Positions 16,226 through 26,228 of a stretch of 40,819 bases of DNA are shown here, in pieces (the first letter of the stretch is position 1; each line of letters begins with the position of its first letter). The notes under the pieces were generated by a model. The model searched no databases. It had not been told where the DNA came from and was given only the letters and a program-made list of their open reading frames with translations. The stretch comes from Pirellula staleyi DSM 6068 (GTDB taxonomy: Bacteria > Planctomycetota > Planctomycetia > Pirellulales > Pirellulaceae): positions 1 to 40,819 of the forward strand of contig CAMBSL010000023.1 of NCBI GenBank assembly GCA_945870455.1, written 5' to 3'. Made by a program: the position numbers and the translations under genes.

Positions 16226-17443
16226 TTACCCAACAACTGCTTTTAAGCTAATTTTCTCGATACCATTCCAGCCATAGCCTCCTTGGTTCCAAAACAGGCC
16301 TCCGTCCATTGGCTGTGTTCTACCGTGCGCATCGACTGCCCGAACCCAAAGTGCATGCTCCCCTTTTTCGAATTGCATTTGCATGGCCCATTCTCGAAAT
16401 GCAAAGGGACCAGCAGAGGGTGCCAATTGAGTCGTTATCCATGTCTGGCCCATATCGCGAGACAACTCGACCGCAGTCAGCGCAGCCGCACCATCATTCC
16501 AGGCCACACCATGAACACGAACCAACTGATTCGCAACGATCGATGAACCATCGACTGGTGCAAAGATGCGGCTATTAATCTTCATGTCAAAATTGGGTTC
16601 ACTATTGTCGAACGTGTACTCGACTTTTTCCCCAGGTGCAATGAGTTGTTTCGGTGTTCGATAGTCCGGCAATTGAAAAAAATTGTTGGTCTCGCGTTCT
16701 TCGAATCGCAATCGCGTAAGCCATTTCACTTGAACATTTCCGTAGTAGCCCGGGATTACGAATCGCAAGGGTCCACCGTGCAAGGCCGGTAACGCATCTC
16801 CGTTGAGTTTGGTTACCAACAAACCGCGAGCGAGTGCGACATCTAACGGGACACTCTTCTCGTAATCAATTTGATCCGACTTTTCTGGTTGATCCGCTCC
16901 TTCGGCGGTCAAATACTTTGCTTCGCTCCGAGAATTGAGCCCGATCGCTTTCACCAATTCGCTGATTCGGACACCAGCAAAACGCACGTTACCGATACCA
17001 CCTTTGTTCCAAGGTGTTCCCTTGATAGGAGAGAGCTTGCTGAACTGAGCACGGTTGTTTCCCGAGCATTGCAGTACCATCTCTATTTCGGTCAGTGGCA
17101 GTTTGCTCAATTCCGACATAGGAAAGCGGATGGGCTTGTCAACCAACCCGACGATTTCTAGTTCACCCTCCATGGGGCGAGGATTCATGTCCGATAACTG
17201 CTTGGCCCCGTGATGATTGCGAACAAAGAGAGCCGAGGATGGAGTCACTCGGCTCGCCGCGAGCAACGCATCAGGCGTCTCTAAAACGAGCGGATCGGCT
17301 GCCACTAACTTGAGCGATGCATCCTTGCCCGTTGGAATGCCGGACTGCGACAGTTCAAAGGCCTTCGCGAGGGAAGGTTCGAAAGCCAATTGCGCGGCAA
17401 TCATCCCGCTTGCGCTGGTTCCAATAAAATGACGTCGATCCAT
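16226..17443 (-). CDS. Sulfite oxidase-type molybdopterin-dependent oxidoreductase, Tat-exported
   Basis: A 405-aa enzyme with a twin-arginine-like signal (MDRRHFIGTSASGMIAAQLA). The Moco-coordinating Cys is in EMVLQCSGNNR (Cys126), in the position of LQCAGNRR in animal sulfite oxidase. RNH at 75-77 matches the substrate-site Arg region. HGGPLRFVIPGYYGNVQVKWL matches the cofactor-binding segment, and a C-terminal Ig-like dimerisation domain follows. It probably oxidises sulfite or a related oxyanion in the periplasm. No CXXCH cytochrome subunit of SorB type is adjacent, so the electron acceptor is not evident. It shares a strand with the short relic ORF downstream (5-nt gap). Confidence 0.88.
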   Translation of the reverse strand: MDRRHFIGTSASGMIAAQLAFEPSLAKAFELSQSGIPTGKDASLKLVAADPLVLETPDALLAASRVTPSSALFVRNHHGAKQLSDMNPRPMEGELEIVGLVDKPIRFPMSELSKLPLTEIEMVLQCSGNNRAQFSKLSPIKGTPWNKGGIGNVRFAGVRISELVKAIGLNSRSEAKYLTAEGADQPEKSDQIDYEKSVPLDVALARGLLVTKLNGDALPALHGGPLRFVIPGYYGNVQVKWLTRLRFEERETNNFFQLPDYRTPKQLIAPGEKVEYTFDNSEPNFDMKINSRIFAPVDGSSIVANQLVRVHGVAWNDGAAALTAVELSRDMGQTWITTQLAPSAGPFAFREWAMQMQFEKGEHALWVRAVDAHGRTQPMDGGLFWNQGGYGWNGIEKISLKAVVG

Positions 17444-17476
17444 TTTGAATCCTTGTGAACTGGAATTTTGGTGGTT

Positions 17477-17534
17477 GTAACCCGACGCGTAAGCGAGGAT
17501 CCGATCGCAATTCCTCGCTTACGCGTCGGGTTAC
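17477..17534. repeat. Perfect 23-bp inverted repeat
   Basis: The left arm (17477-17499, beginning GTAACCCGACGCGTAAGC) and the right arm (17512-17534) are exact reverse complements with a 12-nt loop. It lies between the 3' end of purK and the start of the sulfite-oxidase-like gene. It could stop purEK transcripts but lacks a U-tract. It belongs to the same sequence family as the degenerate copies at 27194-27248 and 28637-28723. Confidence 0.85.
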
Positions 17535-17611
17535 CATAAGGAGACGATGACCATTCTTACAACTAATCATATCTTCGTCGCTCATCGCCTCACTGACCAG
17601 TGCACAACCGC

Positions 17612-18787
17612 TTAAAACAACGTCGCTTCGGAACTTCGTATTGCTTCGCGGATCGAAATCACTTCGCTGGCCGCTTTGCTTGCCGTTTCGGAAAGCTTGG
17701 TGATGTGACCCATTTTGCGACCTTGTCTCGCACTTTCTTTGCCGTAGAGATGCAAGTAGGTACAAGATTTCTGGAGGGCTCTCTCAAATCGCGGCGATTC
17801 GCTGCCCCATACATCTCCCAATAGGTTCGCCATTGCGGCCGGTTGGATGAGCGACGTGTCGCCAAGCGGCAAATTGCAGATCGCTCGCACTTGTTGTTCG
17901 AACTGACTCGTTCGACAGGCCTCAATCGTCAAATGGCCAGAATTGTGGGGGCGTGGCGCAATCTCGTTGATCATCAGTTCGCCGTCTAACCCAACAAAAA
18001 ACTCCACGCACAAGATGCCTTCGAGTTGCAAGGATTCGGCGACCCCTACCGCAATCGACTCGGCCCGTGTTGCCACCGAGTGCAGTGCCGGTTCGGCGGG
18101 GCAAGTTGTGATGTCGAGCACATGATTCGAATGCGAATTGGTGAACATGGGATAAACGGCAGTTGCACCGTTGGCCGTTCGGGCCACGATGACGGAAACT
18201 TCCGCTTGGTACGAAATCCATTTTTCTGCGATCAGTGGTTCAGGACCGAGCAGTTCAATCGCATCGTTGGCTTCGATCTGATTTGTGACACGACGCTGCC
18301 CCTTGCCGTCGTAGCCCCAATTCGTGGTTTTCAGCACCAATGGCCAACCAAGCTCTTGGGCTGCCGGCGAGATATCTTGGATCGATCGGATCTCTCGGAA
18401 TGGAGTCACCGGATATCCAAAATCCTTGAGAGTCCGTTTTTCTTTGAGACGATGCTGCCCAATCGCAAGTACTCCGACACCAGGCCTAACCAAAGTGACT
18501 TCGGCGGCGCGCGCGACTGCTTCGATGGCGATGTTCTCAAACTCAAGCGTTATCACATCGACTTTTTCGGCAAAGATGCGAACGGCCTTCGGATCGAGGT
18601 AGTCTCCAAGAATCGTCTCCTGCGCAACTTGGCCGGCAGGGCTATTCTGCTCGTCCGTGAACACAACGACACGAAACCCCAGTCTTTGCGCTGCGTGAGC
18701 AAACATACGACCAAGTTGTCCGCCTCCAAAAACTCCAAGTGTTGAACCTGGAACAATGACACGATGTTGTTTGTCCATGATGCTCAA
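17612..18787 (-). CDS. purK: 5-(carboxyamino)imidazole ribonucleotide synthase
   Basis: ATP-grasp enzyme that carboxylates AIR with bicarbonate to N5-CAIR in de novo purine synthesis. The N-terminal Rossmann-like motif is [14 protein letters not shown]. The middle holds the ATP-binding strands ([34 protein letters not shown]), and the C-terminal part has the signature [21 protein letters not shown]. The length of 391 aa is in the normal range. Its ATG overlaps the TGA of purE by 4 nt (18784-18787), indicating translational coupling. A strong palindrome lies about 80 nt after the stop. Confidence 0.96.
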   Translation of the reverse strand: MSIMDKQHRVIVPGSTLGVFGGGQLGRMFAHAAQRLGFRVVVFTDEQNSPAGQVAQETILGDYLDPKAVRIFAEKVDVITLEFENIAIEAVARAAEVTLVRPGVGVLAIGQHRLKEKRTLKDFGYPVTPFREIRSIQDISPAAQELGWPLVLKTTNWGYDGKGQRRVTNQIEANDAIELLGPEPLIAEKWISYQAEVSVIVARTANGATAVYPMFTNSHSNHVLDITTCPAEPALHSVATRAESIAVGVAESLQLEGILCVEFFVGLDGELMINEIAPRPHNSGHLTIEACRTSQFEQQVRAICNLPLGDTSLIQPAAMANLLGDVWGSESPRFERALQKSCTYLHLYGKESARQGRKMGHITKLSETASKAASEVISIREAIRSSEATLF

Positions 18788-19299
18788 CTTAAAGTCGGAT
18801 TGTTTAAGACAGATTGAGTTTGATCGGCCATGAACGCATCGAGCTTCGTCCTCAATGCCTCATCATTGAGAGCTAATATTCGTACGGCCAGGAGCCCCGC
18901 GTTCTTTGCGCCCGCCGCACCGATGGCGAGCGTGGCCACAGGAACTCCGCCCGGCATCTGAACAATACTCAACAACGAGTCGAGCCCCTTGAGACTCTTG
19001 CTCTCGACAGGCACCCCTAGCACAGGCAAGGGTGTGCAGGCAGCAACCATCCCGGGTAAATGTGCGGCCCCGCCAGCACCTGCAATGATGACTTGAAGAC
19101 CACGCGACTGAGCGTTCGATGCGTATTCGATCATGAAATGAGGCGTCCGATGAGCGGAAACAACTTTTGCTTCGAAAGGGACGTCAAAATTTTTGAGAAT
19201 TTCGCAAGCCTCGTGCATGGTCGTCCAGTCGGATTGAGAACCCATGATGACTCCCACCTTTGCCTTGGTTACCCCAAGGAGTTCGCTATCCATCGTCAA
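18784..19299 (-). CDS. purE: N5-carboxyaminoimidazole ribonucleotide mutase
   Basis: Converts N5-CAIR to CAIR in purine biosynthesis, working with PurK. Class I PurE motifs are complete: [14 protein letters not shown] for phosphate and substrate binding, [11 protein letters not shown] with the catalytic His, and [14 protein letters not shown]. The 171-aa length is typical. It is the first gene of a two-gene purEK operon, with a 4-nt ATGA overlap. The presence of PurK indicates the two-step bacterial route (class I rather than the class II AIR carboxylase). Confidence 0.96.
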   Translation of the reverse strand: MTMDSELLGVTKAKVGVIMGSQSDWTTMHEACEILKNFDVPFEAKVVSAHRTPHFMIEYASNAQSRGLQVIIAGAGGAAHLPGMVAACTPLPVLGVPVESKSLKGLDSLLSIVQMPGGVPVATLAIGAAGAKNAGLLAVRILALNDEALRTKLDAFMADQTQSVLNNPTLS

Positions 19300-19397
19300 T
19301 TCCCCAACTGTTTTCTTCGGAACAAAGCACTTTTATCGCCATTCGGTTTCGGCGCAGGGCCGTATTCTAGCGTTAGCCCCAAATTATTCGAAGATGC

Positions 19398-20663
19398 CTA
19401 GACGTTCCAAAAGGAAGACTCTTTAGGTCCTGTGTAAACGACCTTCATGTCGGGAGTTTCGAATCGAGTTTGATCGCGATACAGCGATTCAACGCCGCCA
19501 ATCACCATGCCCGACGTCAGCAAAGTGCGTTCGATGGGGTACGGCAACTTGCCTTCCACGACCATGGTTTCGATATGCCTCGCCAGTGGATTGAAGAAAT
19601 CGGCGGTGGTCGAACTTTGGCTTGGCATCGGTAAATACATCTGACACGAGAAGATCTCGCCGTTGTCTTTTCGCAAACCGGCATAGTTGAAGTCCCGGAT
19701 CGACGTCATCAACATCGAGGTGCGAAAGCCATCGCGATGCTCAATGAAGTATCCGGTGATGTCGGGTAATGCACGCCGAGCCCACTCAAACGTAACGGGG
19801 CCGGTCGGATACCCCCCTTCGACCGGCAAATGATGGCTGCGGTTGAGTGCCGCAATCACAAGCCTCTGGGTAGCTTCTCGATCGGAAGCCGCCAACGTCT
19901 CCCATACTCGCGCCCCTTTCAAGGCATGCACGCTGCTAATTCCTGTTTCGCCACCCGCCCTCCGCTCGGACATGCATTGGGCTGTTTCCAAGCCGTGAAA
20001 ATCGTAGCTGTCCACGTTGCCGTAGCAAACACATACACTTTCTTGCAATGGCGTTCCGAACGGCATGTCTACGGATGGCAAACGCCAAGTCACCGGCAAC
20101 GAAGATCCCGCCAAAAACGGAAACCCGAGTCGTTTCGAGTCCGCCACCATTTCCACACATTCGTTCCACTGCGTCGAGAGATGCTTGTCATTGAATACGG
20201 GTACGCTCCGCCCCGAAGCCTCAAAGACTTTCACAATTTCCTTGAACCAATCGTATCGCGGATAGCGTTTTTGCCCTTTTTCATTATTCGGGTAGTCACC
20301 ATGTTCACCGATAATTACTACGCCATCAACTGCCAACTTCGAAGTGCCCAAGGTCAACGATTCCGCGACTGTCGGGTATGCTTGAAGCTTGTATTTTTCG
20401 ATTCGCGATTTGGCCAAATCCCCTTCTGGGAATTGATCGATGTACACCGATGCGATATCGAAACGAGGCATTTGCCAACGTCCGCCCCAGGTATAGCCCA
20501 TCGCATGCCGATCAAGAAAATGCTGAGCATGAGAATGCGTTCGCACTTCGGTGCCCAGAAACGCGATCCGCTTGCGTGGTTGTGACGCTCTCGCAAACGG
20601 CGCCTGCAAACACAGCAAACCCGCTGAAGTCGTTGCTACAAATGCCCTGCGACTTATGTTCAT
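19398..20663 (-). CDS. Tat-exported protein of unknown function
   Basis: A 421-aa protein from the ATG at 20663 (MNISRRAFVATTSAGLLCLQ, a twin-arginine signal). The track start at 20720 overlaps the upstream creatininase gene and is less likely. Conserved-looking segments are EVRTHSHAQHFLDRHAMGY, VDGVVIIGEHGDYP, VFEASGRSVPVFNDKHLS and FPFLAGSSLPVTWRLP. I recall similar uncharacterised twin-arginine proteins in planctomycetes and acidobacteria, but no named domain. The metal- or sugar-binding look of the His/Asp-rich motifs is only suggestive. It starts 8 nt after the creatininase-family stop, so the pair is an operon. Confidence 0.75.
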   Translation of the reverse strand: MNISRRAFVATTSAGLLCLQAPFARASQPRKRIAFLGTEVRTHSHAQHFLDRHAMGYTWGGRWQMPRFDIASVYIDQFPEGDLAKSRIEKYKLQAYPTVAESLTLGTSKLAVDGVVIIGEHGDYPNNEKGQKRYPRYDWFKEIVKVFEASGRSVPVFNDKHLSTQWNECVEMVADSKRLGFPFLAGSSLPVTWRLPSVDMPFGTPLQESVCVCYGNVDSYDFHGLETAQCMSERRAGGETGISSVHALKGARVWETLAASDREATQRLVIAALNRSHHLPVEGGYPTGPVTFEWARRALPDITGYFIEHRDGFRTSMLMTSIRDFNYAGLRKDNGEIFSCQMYLPMPSQSSTTADFFNPLARHIETMVVEGKLPYPIERTLLTSGMVIGGVESLYRDQTRFETPDMKVVYTGPKESSFWNV

Positions 20664-20671
20664 GTCTGTCA

Positions 20672-21424
20672 CTATCCGTTCCATGATTCCCCATCCCAAG
20701 CTAATACGCGTTCGAGCCAAGCCACAACGTCCTTGGAAAACCTCTCGAACAGAAACTCACCTTTCTCTATCGTAGCCAGATGCGGCCAACCAATGTGTCC
20801 GGGTGCGGATCGATCTTTAGTAATCCAGGCTCGATTGCCCGGTCGGAATGGATCGCCCGGTTCGACAATCGGCGCATTCAAGTAGTCGCCCACCAAATGG
20901 GGAGCGAGTTTCAAAATCATCGAAGTCTCCCATTCGCATGCGTGCCCCATCTCTTGTTGAAAAAGCGGCAAACTCGCTTGGTCCGTCCCCAGCCCCCAAT
21001 ACGTTCCCATCAACAATAGCAAATCATCGCGTTGCCGGTGCTTTTGTCTCACTTCAAAGATGGCCTGTTTTCCTGGAACGTCATTGCCGCCGTGTCCGTT
21101 GACGAAAACAATCCTTCGAAATCCATGCTGAATGAAGTTTTCAACCAGGCCACCGAGCAAGTCCAAGTACGTTCTCGGTGAAGCCGAGAGTGTCCCGCAA
21201 AAATCCAAGTGGTGATCGGAGTTGCCCAACCACATCAAAGGGGCGAACAAAACTTGGGACTCCATTTGCAAAGACACGCGTCGAACGACCTCGCCAAGCA
21301 AAAGACTATCCGTAAAGACAGGCAAGTGAAGTCCATGTTGCTCAAGTGCCGCGATAGGGACAACAACGGGCGTGTCGGGTGCAAGTTCTTGGATTTTCGG
21401 CCAAGGCAGATCGGAAAGGTTCAT
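20672..21424 (-). CDS. Creatininase family amidohydrolase
   Basis: A 250-aa cytoplasmic metal-dependent amidohydrolase of the creatininase/FAPy-deformylase-like family. Metal-ligand motifs are visible: PIAALEQHGLHLPVFTD (Glu, His, Asp), IVFVNGHGGND and the later EMGHACEWETSM, which supplies His and Glu ligands. Members hydrolyse creatinine, mycofactocin precursor or formamidopyrimidines; the substrate here is unknown. It forms a two-gene unit with the Tat-exported protein downstream (8-nt gap). Confidence 0.87.
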   Translation of the reverse strand: MNLSDLPWPKIQELAPDTPVVVPIAALEQHGLHLPVFTDSLLLGEVVRRVSLQMESQVLFAPLMWLGNSDHHLDFCGTLSASPRTYLDLLGGLVENFIQHGFRRIVFVNGHGGNDVPGKQAIFEVRQKHRQRDDLLLLMGTYWGLGTDQASLPLFQQEMGHACEWETSMILKLAPHLVGDYLNAPIVEPGDPFRPGNRAWITKDRSAPGHIGWPHLATIEKGEFLFERFSKDVVAWLERVLAWDGESWNG

Positions 21425-22593
21425 GCAGGGTTACTCTATCACTTCTTAATTGACGGGCGATAAACCGAGGGGGCGATAAACAGGGATGCAGTAATTGGGC
21501 TTACTCAAAAAAGCGATCATAGCATCTCGCGTTTCAAAATACTTTGGACGTCCCTTATTGAAGAATCCATGTCCATCCCTTTCGTGTCCCAAAAGCCTGC
21601 AGTCGCAACCCAACATCGTGGCTTGTAACACTTCTAGTCCCGAAGGGCCGAAACGATGTAGCCATTGGGCGCGAGCCCATGGATTCGGTAGCACGAACAA
21701 CGGGGGAGCCTCGAAAGGGCGAAAGGGGGAATCGAATGCCCAAGTTCCTTTCGTCCCTTCGGGACTTCGCGTTGTGTTCTCGATGTTCCATGGGCCTACG
21801 CCCATGGCTACAACCTTTCGCCGCTTCGTGGCTATGTCAGACCACATTGGCAACATCTTTTGGTTGCCAAAACGGTTCGCCTTCGAATAGAATCGAGTGC
21901 CTACGGTCAATTATTGTCCTTACCAAGCCCGGTGAAGCCGAAATAATTCCCGCAGGTGTACCCAGGGCGGCGCTGGGCTCTGCCCTGGGCTAGGTTAGCT
22001 TCTCCGTCTTCACTACTTCAGCAAGAATCAGATGTAAGCCCGTTGGGCTATCAAAGCCATTAGCCCTGCGGGCTGTCGAACGCGGGCCCTGCGGGCTATC
22101 ACAGTCACCTGGACCTGCGGGCTGTTAAACACTGGCCCCTTGGGCTAGGGGATAAATTTCGTTTGGCTTTTGCAATTCGCCCCGAATGGGGCAGCGACAG
22201 CTCAGCCCAGGGCAGAGCGAAGCGCCGCCCTGGGTTGGATGTTCAAGATCCTCCCAAGCCCTGAAAGGGCGGGACGAGGGTTGTGCCGCCCCTTCAGGGC
22301 TTGATGAGATGACGACGCGATCCCAGGGCGTTGCCCTGGGCTATCGCATTGCGCCGCGTTGCGACTGGTGGAGTGCGCGTGATGACTGGGTTCCACCTGC
22401 GCGGGAATGACCTGGTGGTGGGTTCCCGCCTGCGCGGGAATGACGGAAGAACGGAAATCGGACTGAGAAACCCCGCGATTCATTTCAATCGCGCGCTGCG
22501 GTTGCTACAATGCCCAAACAAAAGCAATCTGCTGCCATTTACCCCGGCTGCAGTCTACGCAGCATTTTCGTTCCGACTTTGCGAGAGAACCCA
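21425..22593. other. Gene-free patch of degenerate short repeats
   Basis: About 1.2 kb without a convincing gene. It holds many short, mutually similar palindromic phrases: CCCATGG...GGGCCTACGCCCATGG (21679-21804), GCCCAGGGC/GCCCTGGGC blocks around 21961-21993 and 22203-22233, CCCTGCGGGCT units between 22063 and 22124, and two CTGCGCGGGAATGA units near 22397-22443. The predicted ORFs (21446-21910 and others) read through these blocks and are not credible. It resembles the repeat-rich spacer sequence typical of Pirellulaceae genomes. Confidence 0.7.
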
Positions 22594-23301
22594 GTGAACC
22601 AACCGATTGTTAACGCCATCAACGTGAGCCGCTACTTCAAACGAGGTTCGGAGCGTGTCGATGTTCTTGATGATCTCAGCCTGCAAGTTCCAGAAGGCCA
22701 ATTCTTGGCCTTAATGGGCCCAAGCGGTTCCGGCAAAACAACCTTACTGAACTTGATCGCCGGTCTCGATACACCCAGCTCAGGTGAGATATGGGTTGGT
22801 GAAAGCCTTGTTTCGAAAATGTCCGAGTCGCAACTGGCCCGCTGGCGAACGGAAAACGTCGGCTTCGTATTTCAGTTCTACCATTTGTTGCCAGTCTTGT
22901 CCGCCTACGAAAACGTTGAGCTGCCGTTGCTGCTATTGCCTCTGTCGTCCAAGAAGAGACGCGAGCAAGTCATGACCGCATTGGACTTGGTCGGTCTGCA
23001 CGATCGGAGTAAACACATCCCAAGTCAATTGTCGGGCGGTCAACAGCAACGCGTCGGTATAGCACGCGCTATTGTAACCGATCCGACTCTGATCGTGGCC
23101 GACGAACCAACCGGCGACTTGGACGCAAAATCGGCTCATGAGATTTTGGATTTGATGTGCACACTCCAACGTTCGCTCAACAAAACAATCCTCATGGTGA
23201 CACACGATCCACGGGCAGCCAAACGAGCCGATCGAATCCAATACCTAGACAAAGGGCAATTGGTCGATAAGCCCGAAGACGAACTATACGAGGCGGGCTG
23301 A
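22594..23301 (+). CDS. ABC transporter ATP-binding protein (LolD/MacB type)
   Basis: ATPase of an exporter of the MacB/LolCDE superfamily. It has Walker [10 protein letters not shown] (residues 42-50), Q-loop [10 protein letters not shown], signature LSGGQQQR, Walker [13 protein letters not shown] and switch-His MVTHD. The track start at 22510 adds 28 residues with no family counterpart and runs into repeat sequence. GTG at 22594 ([15 protein letters not shown]) gives 235 aa, the usual LolD length, and is preferred. It is the first gene of a three-gene cluster with two FtsX-like permeases. Confidence 0.92.
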   Translation: MNQPIVNAINVSRYFKRGSERVDVLDDLSLQVPEGQFLALMGPSGSGKTTLLNLIAGLDTPSSGEIWVGESLVSKMSESQLARWRTENVGFVFQFYHLLPVLSAYENVELPLLLLPLSSKKRREQVMTALDLVGLHDRSKHIPSQLSGGQQQRVGIARAIVTDPTLIVADEPTGDLDAKSAHEILDLMCTLQRSLNKTILMVTHDPRAAKRADRIQYLDKGQLVDKPEDELYEAG

Positions 23302-23474
23302 AATGAGGCGGGCTGAAACGAGGACGGAATGTTCTGCTCCATGCGATCACACTCGCTTCGTTCTCGACGCCTCAAAGCGTGCCACCCACTATGTAAGTTG
23401 ATTTCAAACTGCCGTCGCCCTAAGGCGTGCCAAACCTTGCCTTTTTCCGATTTTCCGTTCGCGAGATAACAGAC

Positions 23475-24719
23475 ATGCGTTTCCTAAACTTGATCTTTCG
23501 AAATCTACGGCGCAACGTTCTTCGCTCGTTGCTGACGTCGACGGGCGTGATGGTGCTGGTATTTGTGATCACTCTCATCTGGTCGATCCTGGGCTTTTTA
23601 GACCGAGCGACATCCGAAAAGTCCAGTAACTTCAAAGGCATTGTTACGGAGAAATGGAGCATCCCGAGCCAAATGCCGTTCGCCTATGCTCGGACGCTCG
23701 AAAATGGGGCGTCCCGGGAGGATGGCGATGTTCGCCCGGAAGATTCGATGACTTGGCAGTTCTTCATCGGCACGATTGACAAGAACGTCGTAGGCTTTAA
23801 TTCCTTTGTCTTCGCCTTTTGCATGGAGCCAAGAAAGCTGCTGACGATGATGGACGAGCTGGACTCGCTCCCGCCCGGCCCCAAAGCAGAGCTAGAAAAA
23901 GCCGTCGAAGCCATGGAAAAGAACAAGCAAGGGGTCATTGTTGGTCAAAAACGGTTGGATGCGTTAAACAAACGAGTAGGCGATAAGATGACGATTTTCG
24001 GTCAAAACTACCGCGATCTCGACCTTGAGGTAGAAATCGTTGGCACGTTCCCACTAGGCCGGTACGACAACAATAGCTGCATCAATCGCGAATACTTGAA
24101 CGCTTCTCTCGATGCGTTCAAGGCCAGGACCGGCAAACCGCATCGCCTCGCTGAAAAGACTCTTAATCTCGTTTGGGTTCGAGTCCCAGATCGGGAGGCG
24201 TTCGATCAACTCGGTTCCCAGATCACTTCGTCCCCATTTTTCGCGGCACCTGCAGTCAAGATCGAGACAGCGTCGTCTGGGGTTGCTAATTTTCTGGCGG
24301 GATACAAAGATCTTCTGACGATCTTTCGGTGGGTTCTTGCACCTAGTATTTTGATCACACTTGCAGTCGTGATCTCAAATGCAATCAGTATCAGTGTTCG
24401 CGAACGCCGCAAAGAGATGGCGGTTCTCAAGGTTCTGGGCTTTCGTCCAAATCAGATTCTAGGCTTGGTGATGGGAGAGGCGTTGCTCCTGGGTGGAATC
24501 GCGGGCGCGATTAGCTCGATCGCAACCTATTTCTTTGTAAACAAATTTTTGGGAGGCATTCCTTTCCCGATCGCATTCTTTTCGAGTTTCCCTGTCGAAG
24601 ACGGTGCGTTGTGGTGGGGCGCTGCGATCGGCCTCGTAACCGCCTTCGTAGGAAGTATCATTCCAGCATTGTCGACGCGTTCCATCAAAATCGTCGATGT
24701 CTTTTCCAAGGTCGCTTAG
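23475..24719 (+). CDS. ABC transporter permease, FtsX-like (first subunit)
   Basis: A 414-aa membrane subunit from the ATG at 23475 (MRFLNLIFRNLRRNVLRS); the track's 23427 start adds an unlikely tail. One N-terminal helix (TGVMVLVFVITLIWSILGF) is followed by a large extracytoplasmic domain of about 250 residues (MacB-PCD-like). Three C-terminal helices follow with the FtsX motif RERRKEMAVLKVLGF. It ends 3 nt before the second permease. With the upstream ATPase it forms a heterodimeric exporter, probably acting on lipoproteins, lipids or a hydrophobic compound; the substrate is unknown. Confidence 0.9.
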   Translation: MRFLNLIFRNLRRNVLRSLLTSTGVMVLVFVITLIWSILGFLDRATSEKSSNFKGIVTEKWSIPSQMPFAYARTLENGASREDGDVRPEDSMTWQFFIGTIDKNVVGFNSFVFAFCMEPRKLLTMMDELDSLPPGPKAELEKAVEAMEKNKQGVIVGQKRLDALNKRVGDKMTIFGQNYRDLDLEVEIVGTFPLGRYDNNSCINREYLNASLDAFKARTGKPHRLAEKTLNLVWVRVPDREAFDQLGSQITSSPFFAAPAVKIETASSGVANFLAGYKDLLTIFRWVLAPSILITLAVVISNAISISVRERRKEMAVLKVLGFRPNQILGLVMGEALLLGGIAGAISSIATYFFVNKFLGGIPFPIAFFSSFPVEDGALWWGAAIGLVTAFVGSIIPALSTRSIKIVDVFSKVA

Positions 24720-24722
24720 TCC

Positions 24723-26093
24723 ATGATTCAGTACTTTGATCTCGCCAACGCATGGATGCTTTTGCCGGCCTCACTGGTTGCGATTATTTTTACCTTGCTG
24801 TTGGTCTGGGCAGCTAAAATTCCGTTGATCTACAATCTTCGGAATCTGCAGCTTCGATATCGAACCACTCTGCTGACTGCCGTCGCGTTCACCATGGTGA
24901 TCGGTGTGCTGACGTTCATGATGGGCTTTATCAATGGACTCAGGGTGCTGACTCAATCGAGCGGCATCCCCGAAAATGTCATCGTCTTGTCGCAGGGCTC
25001 AACCGACGAAGGGATCAGCACGCTTGCGTACGAGGATATGAGCGACATCGCTCAGTTGCCACAAGTAAAGCGTCAAGGGGACGAGCCGCTCTGTTCCCGC
25101 GAAGCCTACATCGTCATCAATCAACCGATTGATGATCCGCAACCAGGCCGACCAAAACGAAGATTGCTACAAGTGCGCGGTCTAGACGATCCAATCATCT
25201 CCGCCAATGTGCACGGCTTTGTGTTGTTACCTGGTAGCAGTTGGTTTTCGGAAGCCGGAGTTCGGGCTAATATCGATGCGGATAAACCGCCGATGGTGGA
25301 AGTTGTCCTGGGGGAAGGGATCGCTCGTGAGCTCGGCGCAGATCGATCGCCTACTGCGATTGCGTCGGCAAAAGACAATGCACGCTTGTCGCCCGGGGAT
25401 GTCATCCAATTGGAATCGAGAACGCTGTTCGTCGCCGGCATTCTCAAGACAGAGGGAACGACGTTTGACTCGGAGGTGTGGGCAAAGCGGAGTGTCATCG
25501 GTCCCATCTTCGGCAAGAACAATTACACAACACTCGTCCTCAAGACCCAGAGCAAAGAATCAGCAGAAGAGCTTGAGTCTTTCTTGACAGGCAAAGATCC
25601 GGACAACAAGTACGAGAAAGCCCGAGTCAACGCGTTCACGGAGCCGAATTTCTTTAAATCACTTGGGCAAACGAATTTGCAATTGCTGATCGGTACCATC
25701 TTCGTCGCGATCATCATGGCCTTCGGTGGCGTGATGGGCGTGATGAACACGATGTTTGCCGCGATTAGCCAACGCATGAAAGATATCGGTGTTCTTCGGT
25801 TATTGGGTTATGGCGGCTGGCAAATTCTCATCTCGTTTTTGTTTGAGTCCATGCTGATTGCCTTGATCGGCGGTTTGCTTGGATGCGCGATCGGATTTCT
25901 TAGTAACGGATTTTCGATGACCAGCGTGGTGAGCAACGGACCTGGGGCAAAGGCGGTTGTCTTTCGAATTGTGGTGGACGCGGGTGTACTTGGAATCGGG
26001 CTTGCGCTAAGTTTGATGATGGGCTTTTTCGGCGGCTTGCTGCCTGCCCAATCCGCAATTCGCCTGAAGCCACTCGATTCACTGCGCGGATAG
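24723..26093 (+). CDS. ABC transporter permease, FtsX-like (second subunit)
   Basis: A 456-aa permease of the same superfamily. A first helix near residues 14-33 is followed by the NLRNLQLRYRTTLLTAVAF elbow and a second helix. The periplasmic domain covers about residues 80-310, and three C-terminal helices follow with QRMKDIGVLRLLGYGGWQI, the FtsX coupling motif. It starts 3 nt after the first permease, so translation is probably coupled. The extra N-terminal helix distinguishes it from its partner. No HlyD-type periplasmic adaptor is encoded nearby, which argues for a LolCDE-like arrangement over a MacAB pump. Confidence 0.9.
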   Translation: MIQYFDLANAWMLLPASLVAIIFTLLLVWAAKIPLIYNLRNLQLRYRTTLLTAVAFTMVIGVLTFMMGFINGLRVLTQSSGIPENVIVLSQGSTDEGISTLAYEDMSDIAQLPQVKRQGDEPLCSREAYIVINQPIDDPQPGRPKRRLLQVRGLDDPIISANVHGFVLLPGSSWFSEAGVRANIDADKPPMVEVVLGEGIARELGADRSPTAIASAKDNARLSPGDVIQLESRTLFVAGILKTEGTTFDSEVWAKRSVIGPIFGKNNYTTLVLKTQSKESAEELESFLTGKDPDNKYEKARVNAFTEPNFFKSLGQTNLQLLIGTIFVAIIMAFGGVMGVMNTMFAAISQRMKDIGVLRLLGYGGWQILISFLFESMLIALIGGLLGCAIGFLSNGFSMTSVVSNGPGAKAVVFRIVVDAGVLGIGLALSLMMGFFGGLLPAQSAIRLKPLDSLRG

Positions 26094-26228
26094 CGCCCAA
26101 TGGCAATCCCTTTGGAGCGGAACAGCGCGAGCTGTCCGGTCGGTCGTCCCACAACACAAAGCCATGTTGTTACTATAATTGACTGAATGTCTTGGTCCGA
26201 GCCCACACCTTCAAGGCCCCATATCGCT

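Noticed and set aside
16226-17443. SorAB-type sulfite dehydrogenase operon
   Set aside because: The adjacent 76-aa ORF has no CXXCH haem motif, so it is not a SorB cytochrome subunit.
21446-21910. 154-aa minus-strand ORF
   Set aside because: It reads through palindromic repeat blocks, has no domain-like pattern, and its plus-strand counterpart ORFs are equally long.
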